Assembly: GCA_945910005.1 (NCBI GenBank)
Contig: OX246739.1
Span: 8,966,139 to 9,030,138, forward strand
Direction: 5' to 3'
From: Isoperla grammatica
Lineage: Eukaryota > Arthropoda > Insecta > Plecoptera > Perlodidae
DNA: 64,000 bases
Below are positions 36,670-50,000 of this stretch, in pieces. The notes under the pieces were generated by a model. That model saw only the letters and a program-made list of their open reading frames with translations. It was not told the DNA's origin and ran no database searches. Numbering within the stretch: the stretch's first letter is position 1; every line of letters begins with the position of its first letter. The translations under genes were made by a program, and so were the position numbers.

Positions 36670-37046
36670 AGTCATATACTTGTCATATTCAATAATAGAT
36701 ACTTATTTATGATATTGAAAAGCGTTATTTTTGATTAGAAATCAATTTTAATTATTTTTATAAGTAGGCCTACTTTTTTACTTATTGTTGTCCTGATTGT
36801 TAGACTGGCATGGCATTTGATGATGTTATTACATGTTGTTGAATTACTTGCACGCTGCTCTAATGTTATATTATGTTCCAAGCATGAGAATGAAAACAAT
36901 AAACGTTCCTTCCTACAACTACATCTACACAAAAGTGTTGATATTGCAACTATAATCTCTTGTTATGTTTGGAAAGAACTAGACTACGGATGTAAATTGC
37001 AAACATTGTCTTTTCCTAACAAATTTCTTATCTAATTGGTACATTG
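36670..37046. other. Non-coding sequence
   Basis: AT-rich; nothing recognisable beyond the flanking repeats. Confidence 0.5.
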
Positions 37047-37050
37047 TATA

Positions 37051-37351
37051 GGGCACTAGCAACACCAACAGACAACAATGGAACAAATGAATTGAAGTGA
37101 TGGACACACAATCAGCTGTCAAAATAATAAAATTGCAACCATAGAAATAAAAACAAGTGTAGCAATTGTAACTACTCGTCATTTAAAACTTTTTATGATA
37201 GACAACATCTAAGTGAAAGTTTTGTGTGTGTATTTGTTTGATTTTTGTGATGTTTTCCAAAATCAGAAGAAATTATTTTTTGACAGCTTGTTGTTTGTCC
37301 ATCGATTCAATTCATTTGTTTAATTGTTGTCTTTTGGTGTTGCTAGTGCCC
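37051..37351. mobile_element. 301-bp MITE with 80-bp inverted arms and TATA flanks
   Basis: The ends begin GGGCACTAGCAACACCAA on both strands. The inverted similarity runs about 80 bp inwards (37051-37131 against 37271-37351) with roughly one change in eight. TATA lies directly outside both ends (37047-37050 and 37352-37355), consistent with a TA-type target as used by Tc1/mariner. TATA is its own reverse complement, so it could instead be part of the inverted repeat. Frames on both strands encode near-identical peptides because the arms mirror each other. No transposase. Confidence 0.78.
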
Positions 37352-37355
37352 TATA

Positions 37356-38980
37356 CACATATTACTTCCATCGTTGCAATGGTAGAACTCTTGTCTTTAG
37401 CCATGTTTCAGAAAAAGATGGGAATGTTAAAATAAAATACATTTTATTCTAAATTGGAATGTTTCAGTTGATTGGTGGTGTGTAATCCTATGTTGGTATT
37501 GTTTTAAAAGTCGTAATAGGGTAGGAGTATAACCTACCCATGCATCCACGCACTTGCATGTGTAAAAAGATCAGCAGGCCTCGGAATGTTTTTTACCATA
37601 CTATATCTAGTAGTATAATAGGAATTCTTCTACTGGATAAAGTTGTTATAAAATGGTTCGTCTTTTGTACCACTTGTAAGTAGAAATATTAGATTCATTA
37701 AATTGAAATCAATTTTTCTTCACACCGATACAAAACACCCTTCCAGCAAGCATAGGTCAAAATGGGCTAAAAAAGAACAAGAGGCATAACATAATTGGTA
37801 TAATACTTCATCAGTGAATGTATCTTGGGATTATGCGTGTATATATCTATGTACACAACTGATTTTCATTCGGTAATTTTGGTGTCATATTTTGAGATTT
37901 TTTCAAACTTGTTTAGCGTAGAAACATGTTTTAGCTATTTTTCTCATACCTTCTTTTACAGTATCGGCAATGTAACAGCTGCTAAGCAAAAACAACTGTG
38001 TGAATGTTGGGAAACGTGACCAATTAAATTCTGTTCTTTTCTCACATCTGGTCCTCGAAAAGGGATTTGAAAACTAATTGGGTATTAAAACATTAATGCA
38101 TAATCAATGGTAATTGCTATTTATTCCCCTTTAGTCTAGGATCCCCCAGTGCAAAGTTACAGAGTGAAAAGAAAACAGAAAGAGGGGAGAGATAGAGAGA
38201 TAATGAAATCGCGTGAAAATAATTTATCGAAAACGTAACCCACACGTATCAGAAAAACAAAACATTTGATCGTATTTTACCTTAATAAACGCCGCACATT
38301 GCAATTCAAATGTATGAGAATTAAGTTAGCTGTGTGTTTGCATACGAAAATAAAACAGGTTAACTTTTGCTACAAGATTTTCTAACTAATTTGAATGTTA
38401 CGATATTTTTAGTGGAAATAAAACACTATAAAATATGTTATACGTTTCCTCTGTCCTTAACAGCAAGAAATATAGTTTAGTATACAATGTTAGTGTAATA
38501 AATTCAAAGCTTCTTTGAAAGTACTAAAGGAGCTCTAAAACATGCACGTTTATGCACATGAAACAACTTAATTAGCTGTATGAATACATTACTAAATGCG
38601 CAGGCAAAGAAAATTAGATTTATGATCTTCATCGTTAATGCATACAGGATTTTTCTACTCGCATGTGATATTTAGCTGCAAGAAAGTGATCGTACGAAGC
38701 CGACGACTTTTACGACTGTCAAAATGTCTTCATAAGCTAAACTGAAATAAAGCAATTAAAACAAGTTGACGTTGCCTGTAAGAAAGAGGAATATATTATT
38801 ATTCCTAAGTGTTATTCACTTTACTCTGAATGCATAATAATGTGTCTTAATCTCTGTTCTATATCAAGACCAAACCTTGTTCACGGTCTAGACCTTCCAA
38901 GTTCAGGCGTTGTCCTTATGGCGGAACAGGGTTGGAACTCGGCATCGAATAAACCATAGTTACTTACTAATTCGACCCCT
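37356..38980. other. Non-coding sequence
   Basis: No gene supported. AT-rich unique sequence. Confidence 0.5.
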
Positions 38981-39091
38981 CCCCCCCCCCCCCCCCCCCG
39001 CCATTTCAATCATTAAAGTTCAAAACTTGAATGTACCTTTTTAAACCATACCAAGAAACAAGAATATAAAATAAACAGAATTTAGCGTTTA

Positions 39092-39131
<40 letters not shown>
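38981..39131. repeat. C19 run and TTA microsatellite
   Basis: Nineteen C at 38981-38999 and about thirteen TTA/ATT units at 39092-39131. They lie just ahead of a minus-strand tRNA-like sequence, so the TTA run could be the tail of a retroposon, but the order does not prove it. Confidence 0.8.
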
Positions 39132-39132
<1 letters not shown>

Positions 39133-39249
39133 CAACAATTTACATCGTAAGAAAACTATATGATGATGATGGTAATGATGATTCGTTTTCTTTTACGAAT
39201 GAGAGGAGACAGATGAGGATGAAGGACAATAATTGAAGAAACCGATGTC

Positions 39250-39322
39250 TCATGGGGGATTTGAACCTGTATACGTAGGTGTCGTGCGCTTAGTATCTGT
39301 TTTCACCGCATGAGCCACCGCA
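39250..39322 (-). repeat. tRNA-derived SINE head or tRNA relic
   Basis: On the minus strand TGGCTCATGCGG (39306-39317) matches the Pol III A box and GGTTCAAATCC (39257-39267) the B box, 38 bases apart, as in a tRNA of normal length. The acceptor ends GCGGTGG and CCCATGAG do not pair well, and the anticodon stem is not clear, so this is a SINE head or pseudo-tRNA rather than a functional tRNA. Confidence 0.55.
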
Positions 39323-42300
39323 ATAGTATTTTTTTCTTTAATGAGTTTGTAAGTTTGTCATCCGAACTTTTGCAGCCGTCTGACATTGTTCACCTTAGGG
39401 GGTCTATTAAAATGTTGAGTAATTGTAACCGAGTCTTCCCGCAGGACTTAGGGAAGTACGAGCTTCGAGTGAAACGAGTGTAAAGCCGACTTGTTCATAG
39501 AGGTTTCTGTCTGGAATGTTGAGCCGAATTTCTGAAGGTAAGAGCTAAAGCTGGCAGAGGCATGACTCAATGGTACCCACATTTTAAAATGTTCTATTCT
39601 GTGATGTGCTGTGTTCACTTTGCAACCAGCTTCGGAAAAACGTAACAAATTTACTGTTATATTTATAATGAACAATAGTAAAAAACAAAAATGCTGATCT
39701 TGAAGAAAAATATATGATAATTTTATTTGAATTTATTTGAAAATGTACTGTACAGTATTAAGTATTACTACTTGGAGTATGTGGACAAATGAGTCAAGCT
39801 TTAGAGTCAGATATGTATTGTTTGAGCGAACGGGAGTGTTCACTGTATAAAGCATTCTTCGGCAAATGTAATTGGCGTTTTCAGACGTAAAGGGATTTCA
39901 TTTTAACCAACGAATACAGCGTTATACGTTTAAGAAATACTAGTGCAGAAAAAACGTTAATGCATGGGCAAATTTCAATGCACTGTGGAATAGAACCTCC
40001 CGCTCGATAACCCACGGAAAACAACGTTGAAGGAAACGAAGAATGTTTTAAGTCGAGATTTCAGTTTGTTTGCTCAGCGATGTGGACATCCTGGTTATCA
40101 GATGGATGTACGGTCGGAATTTGACTGGACATAAAAAAATGCTGTGGCTAACTAAATAACCGTTTATATTATCAACATTTAAAATATTAACGAAATTAAT
40201 TTAGTAAGTTTGTAATGAAAACATTTTACGAGTTTCTTACTACAAACTATAACACAATAATAGTTACCTATTGGTTATTTGTAACTGTTTTGCGCGAAAC
40301 AAACTTATATCATAACGAATGAAACTATGCAACTGGTAACGTTAAATATTTCACACGTCCTAGGAGTGCATCTCTGAATCTCGTGGAGAATATTTAACAA
40401 ATAGCGTTAATAACTAATAAGGGAGCTGTGACGTCACAGGTCGGACAACCAATCGGTTACTTGTGTATTTCTTTGATTTGCGCACATTAAATGTTTGTCT
40501 GAAACAAAACATTGTGGAGTGACTATGTTTTGAGTCGTCATAAACGCTATTCTTAGATCTCAGGTTGTGTTTATTGTAGCGTAAACCACCTGTTATGTAG
40601 TAAAGTTACAACCATTGAAGGGTAATAGGGAAACGGGGTATAAAGTGCTGAAGATGTAGAACACCTCCATATCGTCTACAATAATTGGGGTCTTAAACTA
40701 CCAACGAAACTGTTTGGTGGGACCGTAACTGACCATAGAAAGGCCCATGAACGGTTCTAAAGGACTCACAGAGCGCGTAAGCGTCTGATGCATCCTACGA
40801 CGCAAGTTCTGAATCCAATGTTGAGGGAAAAGTGAAGAAGATTGCCAGTGAAGTCCAAATCATGGTATATATTAGTAGTAACAATTTAACATTGTCCATT
40901 GAAAAATGTTCTAGCAACGTATTTTTTTTTTAAATAAAGTATAAAATAAGTATGCAAAAGTTATTTTCATTTTGAAAATTCTTTCGAAACGTGAATTGGG
41001 TGTTTTATTCACTCTGTATAATTAAAATCAAACTATTTTATTTGGAAATAGCAATTAATTACATTTCAGGAGAGAATAATTATACGCCAACAACTTACAA
41101 AAGTCATTGACAGATTTGTCCTTTTCTAAACACCTTTTTCTCTCCTCTGGTTCCATTTATCACTGTCCTGAGTTCCTGAGTCATTCCTCTTCTGTCCTGA
41201 CCAATTCCGCTCCACCGTTCAACCATGTTCGCAACTACACCTATTATTTATCTTGGTGGCTGATAGGTTACGAGGGAAATAAAAGAATAATGCATCTTTT
41301 CCGACAGTCTATCACCGAACTTGACGGCTCGATAGAAATGTATCGGAAATGCTAATGAAACCGTGGTGAACCCTGTTTTAACTGGTAAAGCTAAAAGACT
41401 CTTGCTATTTTATCAAGTAATATTTGTAATTGCATTTTAAAAGTGATGGATTAGCTTAACTTATTCATGTGCCAATATATTGATTGAATTGTTTAATTGA
41501 AACACACAAATGTAAATATTTACAAATTTCGATTTCAACAATAAAAAGAACATATTTCTTCAACAGAAATAATTAGTTTATCTTTATTGCGAGGAAACGT
41601 CTATTTCGTCTAGATTATACATAAGTCTACGTGGATAGTAAGGAAGAAGTGCTAGATGAGTGGTTTGGTGAAACAATATAAAAAAAAACATGAAGAACGT
41701 ATACCCTGCTTATAGTTTAACGGCAAAGAATGGTCCACTTTCAAATCGCGTCAAATTAACGGCTTTACTTATAGTTTGAGAACAGTACACAATATTGAAA
41801 AAGTGACAAATGTGAAATCTCTTTGTACATGGGTTCATACTGTCTATATTATACTTGCAATAGTTTGGTTTTACAAGTGACAATAGTAACTCATACTAGT
41901 ATACACATTGAAATGATTAAGAGACATCCATTTACACGTTACCTACTTTTTATCTCTCATGATTGATGCATTGCATTAGACCTATCAATCATCACAGTAT
42001 TCCCTCCACACACACACACAATTCATGCTAATTTAACTTCTTCACCCTTTATGAGTTCTGACTTTTTATGAATTGTTCACAGAACTGTACTCGATTATAG
42101 ATTGCGCTCTAGCTTGTGTCTGTCACAACATGGCCTCGTTAAGCGACGAAACCATTACAATAAATCCATACAATTGTTGAAAAAGAACCACCGAAAGGCA
42201 TTGGAGCATGTTTATAAAATGATATTTAATTTTTTGATTCTAATAACCACATTGCGTATTACCTCACTATATTTGAGTACAATATTACCAAATAGATTAA

Positions 42301-45300
42301 TTGAATTAAAAATCCATTTTCCATGATAGCTCACCTCTAGATTGTGCTCATATGAACTCGGATAATTTATTGATGTTATTTGTAAGTTTTGTGAGATTTT
42401 AACATCAAGAATGGTGTACAATACGTATATGAAGAGATTTCTAAAAACTTGAATTTGAAATCGAAATTAATTAATTAATACGTGAAGTACGTTACTAAAT
42501 TAACATGCACGTATGGTTGTATCTATAGTCTGTTATAACATAAACTTACGTACAGAGAGAATATAGTGTTGGATGCAAATGAATGTTTGTCTCCACATGA
42601 AGTTGACTGTGTATAGCTTTGTAGGTCAGACACTCAATGCTAGTTTATGTATGGAACTATTATGGTCCTCTTTACAATTGCTTGGATACATTGTCTCTTG
42701 TCACTATGGCTGTGGCTGTGATGAAGGATTGTTTACTATCTACGTGAAACAGGTATGTAATATAGATCACAGGAAGTCGCCTAAAGCACATAGCTTGACT
42801 GACGACAGGCAGGCAGATTAAACACAAACGGTTCAACCATTTCTAATTTCTCTACAAGAAGGAAGACTCTAGAAGAATCGCCGAGTAAAATAAAATTGTG
42901 TAACTTGTAATATATTCCATAAGTTTAGATCTCATAGTCAAAAATATTTCATCATATGATAATATGTGTATTGTTACATTGATACATAACTGCAATGGAG
43001 GTCGGATGATCAATGATAGCTCTTCAATGCCGCCATTTTGTACCAGTGCGTGTTTGGTTTCACTTTGAAATGTGCGTGTTACTGTGTGTTACATTGTCTG
43101 GAGTCTTTAATTGATGTTGATGGCTAAAGAATAGGGTACGCGAGTATTTTAACCCAATTGAACGAATAAATAGTATTTCAAATGGTAAAGATAATTATTT
43201 CAAAGAACCAATATGGCCGATATTCCAACAATTTTGTGTGCGTCTTCTGTAGTATTTTAGTGAGTTACTCGTATGTTTGTTTTTACAATTAAAGCTATTG
43301 AATAATGGTAAAATGCTCGAATGTATTTTTGTGAGTGAGACAGCGACTAAATGAATATTTAAGCGTGGCATGAACACACATTCTTTATGTAGTCACATAA
43401 CTATAATTACATTTTAGTATGTATAGTCCGTAATAAATAACATGTTAAGTACAAGTATTTGAACTAAACTGATATTAAAGTTAATATATAACAATACATA
43501 CAGATAAAATGATGTGACTAGAAACTAAATTGTTGATACACATACATTAGGGTAGACTTAACGACCTGAGAAAAGCGTGGTCGTCTATGAATAAAGAATA
43601 CAAAACTGTTTTGAAGTAAACTCCCTTTCACATTGACCTGTATAGAAGATTTCTAAGAAACACTACAATGAAATTACCTACAAGAAAATAGCCAAATGAT
43701 TTGGAATAACCAAACGTCTGTAAGATCTTGCTATTAGTGTTGATGGGTAAAGATACAAATCACTACGAATACGTACACTAAATTTATGTCTGTATATTTT
43801 GAAACATTATAAAATCAATGAGCATTTTATTTTTTAGGCGTGAATTGTAGATTGCATGTTTCAACTTTTCCTAGATTTAAACGATTTCCCACGAGTTTGT
43901 GAAATCAAATAATAAATTTCAAACACATACCCATCATTCTTTGTTCCACTTCCAACAACAAGCTGAACATGTTGAAATTTATAGACTTTCATATTTCAAA
44001 GCAGTGAATCAACGCGCACGTATCGTATAAAAAGCGGCCAGATTTCATGAAACTTTTCCATGAAAGCTCTATCAGGCAAGGACACTCGGGCCACATCGTG
44101 TGAAACGCAACCATAATCCACTCCGTGTAACCTATTATTTCAAGTTATTTATATTTCGTTCAAAAATGCATCTGCCCAAACCATTACATTGCTCCATTTT
44201 ATGTAATATCGAGCAGTCACTTTTATGAGGCTAGTGCGTCGACGTTTACAGCTAATAAACATAAAGTTAAACACGAAAAATCGAGGAATTATATTTATTT
44301 CCACACGATATCTATTGATAATATAACGATAATGGTTATTTGTTCAAGTAACAATAGTAGCCTATGATGATAGACATCTGCCGGTGAACAAGTATAAACA
44401 CCAATAATACTGTTGAGATTCAAGTGTGATGTCACTTATACAGTGAGGGTAATCGCGACAACACAGGACGGCAGATCATTGCTGTTGCATTGACGAATAG
44501 CTATACAGATAGTTTGCGTAGATAATATCAAATTTCGTCAGATATATTTATGCGAACAATTGATAATTGTGTTTTCGTTTATTGACAATTCTATCACCAT
44601 ATTAATTACTAACCATCTATTGTCCTGTAATTTTATTGCAGCCAGTTCGTTGCGAATCTATTGCCTTACTGGAAGCTAATGTACACATTCTTGCTAGAAA
44701 CTTTAGAAATAACGGTACAATTATACATGACAAATAGAGTAAAAAGCATTTTATCGTAGAGAAGAGAAGTAGTTTAAAATTAGCTAAAGAAAATAAAACA
44801 ATTGAAGTTTTCAAAGAAATGAATTGCTGGAGTCAAGTACGAAGGGTCTTGCCCAGGGTTCCACGTACCTCCCATTACGTTGTAACGTTTGCCTGTAAAG
44901 CATCCGTTACAAGACTGGCGTTAACAAACGAGAGCGCGCGTGGTGGCAGAAGACCTTCCGTTATATCAAGGTGCCACAAATAATAGTTAAATTATACCAT
45001 TTAGAACGTATTCTATGTTACCATGCGTGATGCTATTCTTAGTAGAACACAGAAGACAAATTCGGCGAGCTATTTTGAGAACTTTTGCAAACATGATGAT
45101 TTATATATTTGCAATTAACTATTTCAGTGTTAAACACTGTCGTAGGCTTTCGCGCACCGAGTCTATAATTGAACTTTGCTTTTAGGTATAGCCTCGTCAA
45201 TTACTTAAATCTTTGTCGATAACAACACCGATCGACAAAGAGTGAAGTAACCAAATCTAATTCTGTGAGAGAAATATACAACTTTTCTCATTGATGCCTT

Positions 45301-45409
45301 ACGTTATTGCTGATAGCAAAGTACAACGGCGTGACGAGTTTGATTCTTGGATTCAGTACAGGCTTGTTTAACTTCCAGGATACAGATTAATTATTATCAA
45401 CAAGTAAAA
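39323..45409. other. Non-coding sequence
   Basis: No gene supported in 6 kb. A perfect CRE palindrome TGACGTCA is at about 40428-40435 in a non-repeat context. A short CA run is at 42008-42021. The frame at 42573-42821 ends near a good donor sequence (CAGGTATGT at about 42749) but has no acceptor or domain to support an exon. Confidence 0.5.
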
Positions 45410-45621
45410 GATAATTAATAATAGAAACAGCGACATAAAACCTTCATATCAGTTGATTAAGAATACGTTCTGCGTAATATCCAACGAGTGAAAAGTACTT
45501 ATCACGTCAAAGTTAGATAATTAATAATAGAAACAGCGACATAAAACCTTCATATCAGTTGATAAAGAATATGTTCTGCGTAACATCCAACGTGTGAAGA
45601 GTACTATCACGTCAAAGTTAG
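45410..45621. repeat. 106-bp tandem duplication
   Basis: Copies start at 45410 and 45516 with GATAATTAATAATAG. They share long identical blocks and differ by a handful of substitutions and a one-base gap. Local tandem duplication, older than the one at 36552. Confidence 0.85.
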
Positions 45622-46800
45622 AATGATCCATGTTTAGTCAGCAAACACTCTGCCTGAATAACGCATTGACTTTATATTAGGGTAAACCGTCCCTTTATGA
45701 TTAGCCGCCAATCGGAACGACCATTAGTTACAGCTTTCCATAGAAAGCACCGTTGCTTTTTCTCTTGATTTAACACGACACCAATAAAATTAATAAAAAG
45801 CAAGCACAGCATTTTCTTATTTCTCACGAAGTCAATCATAGGAAGGAGTTCGATTTCACGTCGTTTTTATTAGTGACTGATCGAGTGAGTCCGACGCAAT
45901 CCCCAACCGTTCCTTTAGAAGTCACGAGACACGATTGTGATTACTTGGTAGCCCAGTTCCTTGACATACAACTCTCAGGTTACTAATCCAAGTTCAGAAC
46001 ATATTCGACCCAATGAGGTCAACTTATTGCTTGACATTGTTTGTTGTTAGCATTAAAGTTGAATTATGTATAACCTAACGACGAGCAGCCAGAAAGTTGG
46101 GGTAGTATTAGGGAGTTGCGTGACACATCGCAACGACGCGCTATCGACCAAATGTGGGTTTCTCGCAATTGATTTTCAAACTATTTCTCTAACAATTTCA
46201 TAACTTGGCTGGTCGATAAACAGCGCACATTAGAACTGTTAATATTTTGTGGCGGATGGGTTAAGTGTTCGCTCTTGTTAAGAGTATCATATAATAATAT
46301 GTAACTAAGTAAGATCACAGTGTAGAGATAAAATGATTAATCTAAAATTTAACGTCAAGCTGTTCAAACCCTGTTTACTTTGGACTTAGCAACGATCAAC
46401 TCGTTTTTTGAAGCGTTTTAGCTTATGCATGAACATTGAACACCTTATTAATTTTTACTATGTCATAAAGTTTACATTTACAACACACGCCAGTTATCAA
46501 AATACCTCAAAATGAAGAACTTACCTATGAAATTTTTATTCTATACTGTATACTACAAAACTTGTATATATAATCACGGATTTTATTTGTGCGTGTATCT
46601 TAAAGGTCAATTTTACAAGAATTAAATATGTAAAGATATTTAATCCAACCATTAAACATACATGTTTACATTAATAGTTCAGGAATGTTTTTGAGTTTAT
46701 TATTAAACTCAACATATATAATTATAATTAAACGAATCATTAGAATTAGACAATATAATATATTTGATTTAAAACATATTTATATTTGAACGTGTTCCCT
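45622..46800. other. Non-coding sequence
   Basis: Nothing recognisable. Very AT-rich from 46440. Confidence 0.5.
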
Positions 46801-46804
46801 TCAT

Positions 46805-47041
46805 TCATGTTGACGTGTTGGTCTCCAAATGAAATTCACCGTAAAAGTACAAGACAAGTTTTGAGTTCCGTGGGGTTGAGTTATTAATTTCTGTCCTCCA
46901 CTCTTGTCCACCCCTTCCACCAGAGAATGTTCCTTGATTAACTCCCCACTCGAGGTTGTGCATGTTCCCGACATTAATGTGTGCCCGGTCAGTTGAAACG
47001 CCAGCCGATAGGAGCGCTGATGTGTGTCTATACACATCCAT
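46805..47041 (-). CDS. Unproved terminal-exon candidate in a GC islet
   Basis: A 78-residue frame with ATG at 47041-47039 and TGA at 46807-46805. It sits in a 240-bp islet much richer in G+C than the AT-rich DNA on each side. Seven bases upstream of the ATG, TTTAG at 47054-47050 could be a splice acceptor, and the frame stays open back to it. Residues are mixed, with no membrane segment and no recognised domain (it ends YFYGEFHLETNTST). A second minus-strand frame of equal length overlaps it, which lowers confidence in either. Confidence 0.2.
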   Translation of the reverse strand: MDVYRHTSALLSAGVSTDRAHINVGNMHNLEWGVNQGTFSGGRGGQEWRTEINNSTPRNSKLVLYFYGEFHLETNTST

Positions 47042-47049
47042 TGGAAAGC

Positions 47050-50000
47050 CTAAACTATATTATAATATCGGCTGTCTAATATCCATGCATTTTCATACAT
47101 AGTACAACAATTTTTAAACTGAATAGACTAAACAAAATAAAAAAATAATATATATTATTACAATACCTCTGAACAAATAGATACAACTGGAAGACCACGT
47201 CATGATGAGTGTGGATGGTTGCCCGAATAAAAGTACGCATATTTAAGATCGGTTTCTTTTTAATTTGTATATTTTAGAGCGATTTAAAAAAATTGTTACT
47301 TTCACGTAACCAAAACTTTTTGCGTGTCACACATGGATGTACATTTTGAATTTTTATTGTTAAACTGTACTGATCATTATAAGTCAGAACTCAGGATTAG
47401 TGATTATCGCCTTGTATTATATTTTGCAATGGTTTTTATTAAAACTAATATGGGTTTACGTTCATAAATATACAAAATAATGATGTTAATTCATAAACAA
47501 ATTTAATTTTGCTTTTAGAGGACTTAAGGGAATGTATAATATATCATAACATTCTTAGTATTAGTTTCTCGCTGTGTTTTGTGATGCACGTGTGGGAGAA
47601 TACAAACACACAAGCCATTACTGAAATTAGAACCGTCAATCTTTGTTTCTTATGTGAATCTGTAATAAATTATTTCCACAAACATTTCAACCGGATCTAA
47701 AATGACATTTCGTGTTTAGAGTGCGAGTTAATGGTTATTGTTAAGAAATGCCAAGATGAAATATACCGCGGTTGTTACCTTCAACAGTGATAAAAGTGGT
47801 GGTAATGGCGTGAGAACGCAAACAACAGAAACTCAAAATAATGGCACTCCCAACGCAACCACAGATGCAGAGAAATGTCAAACAGGATGTTAGTAAAATG
47901 AATCGCTTCCATTATATAGGCTTCTTCAAATCATATCCCATTCTTTGGTAAGCGAGCAAAGGCATTAGCAGCATCTTACCGGTTTCCTGACTATTTATTT
48001 TTATATCTTGGTCGAACAATCGATAAGGGACAATATTACCAATATTTTTAACATATAATATGTATATGTATACGAAAATAAAACAGAAAGGCCAAAGCTG
48101 ATATGAATTTTTGTATCACAATGAATAAACTTGAATACAATACCTATGGTGAATACGTTTTACTAAAAATACCATTCGAAAACAATTTTTATTATTGTGT
48201 ATCCAATACAGAATAAATAAGTCCGAAAGTTGATGTGTTACTCAAACACAAGATAGTTACACACACGGAAACTATAAATAAATTAACAAAATTTAATCAA
48301 TGTCAATTTTATATTTTGTTAAATCAATATGAGATTAAATCAAAACTTTCAGAAACATTTTTAAAATGATGTTGAGATTTTTTAAAAAATATAATGATCT
48401 TTATATTCTTAACCTATCTTTTGATACCACTTAAAATAAAACGCAATTTTGTGCCAATATTCATCCCGTATACACATTTTATGAAAGCAATCAGTTCAAA
48501 CGTTTTGTTCTATTTTCAATAATACAATATTAATCCCAGTATTAACGATTTTACAATGCGTATAATCGCGAAAGCATTAGCTTCGAGTCCCTGCATGGTT
48601 TGTTCACCCATCTAAAAAATATGTTTCAATAGCTATTCACAATCAAAATGGCGCATATCGGATATTCTAGATGTGTTCAATTGAATGTTTGTAAAAATAA
48701 AATTAAGCCGAGCGTTCAACTCAACCGTACTCTTCGTTTGTTTTTTGTGTCTGAAAATTAATGCCGGACGTCCTGTCTGGGTTGTGAAACTTTGTATCGT
48801 GAAATTATGCCATGAGATATTTAGAAATTCATGAATTGCTTCGAGAAGTAGCTTTCTTGAATATATTTAAAATATAGATTTGTCTTCTTCTATATACTAC
48901 TTTTTATCTCTACTTTTTTTTTCTTCTATACACTAGTTTAATATATTTTACACTTGGGTTTCTGCAGAATTTGCGTGTCATTAAAGGAATTATGACTAAA
49001 CGGTGAACGGTTACGATTCTGCGCAGTTTTGTAGTATATTGGCATTGGAAATACATTTATGGTAACTTTTGACATCATATGAATTCCGGTACACTAATAT
49101 CCATGATATAATCCGAATACTTATTCCCACGCTTGTGTAACTTTTTTACCCGCTAATTTTCGGTTCACTTAAATATGTGTACTAAGACCTGTAGCAGCGG
49201 TGTATGAAATTACGACAGGGCAGAATGAAGCCAATGCGTTTGTACACCAAGTGTAACTAGACGAGTTTATTTCTCCTACAACTTTCAACTTGTAAAAGTG
49301 GAGAACAAAATAAAACCTTGTTATTCTCAGAATGTGTCCTTCAGTCTATACGTGGTTCATCTCAACTTCTTAGTCTCCGTAAATGTTGGGTATAATAATT
49401 TGGTGTAATCATTCCACCAATCATATTTTAAACATTGACAAATGCTATTGAGAATAATCTTCAATGTCCCTAGGCATATGTTTACTATTGATGAGTATTG
49501 TCCGATGATTGCCTACTATTATTACTGAATGCAAGTAAGCATGTGGGATTATGTAACCGTGCGCGTATGCTCTATGCGCACTGCAGATATTAGGAGAAAC
49601 CAACGCTGTGTGGTATTTCATGTTAAACACGTATAATCTATGAATACCTAGGTGAATACAAGTTGTATAAAGTTTTAGAAAACATATTTTTTATTAGTTG
49701 AATTGTGTAGATACCCCGTAGTGTAGTTACCAGAAAGAAACAGTAACATTATTTTGGACATCCTCAAAGAAGCATCTATTTATTACAAGCTCCAGTTGTA
49801 TATTTGTATATTTAACCATTTGAATCCATAAAAAAAAAAACATTACAACTTTGAAGGTGTAATAATACGTAATGTAATTAAAACAAGGATACTATTTGTC
49901 ACCCCGAGTCTACGTTTTCCTTACAAAAATTCAATAATAATATCTGAATGACAATTGCGTTTAGTTGAAAATCGTATGTATTCTCTGTCAAACCGTTTAT

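Noticed and set aside
37051..37351. CACTA-type (EnSpm) transposon because CACTAG occurs near the ends
   Set aside because: The inverted similarity continues outward through GGG to the TATA flanks, so CACTAG is not the terminus.
39250..39322. Functional tRNA gene on the minus strand
   Set aside because: A and B boxes are good, but the acceptor and anticodon stems do not pair, so it is listed as a SINE head or relic.
42573..42821. 82-residue frame with a CAGGTATGT donor inside
   Set aside because: One good donor alone is common by chance; there is no acceptor in a suitable place and no homology.
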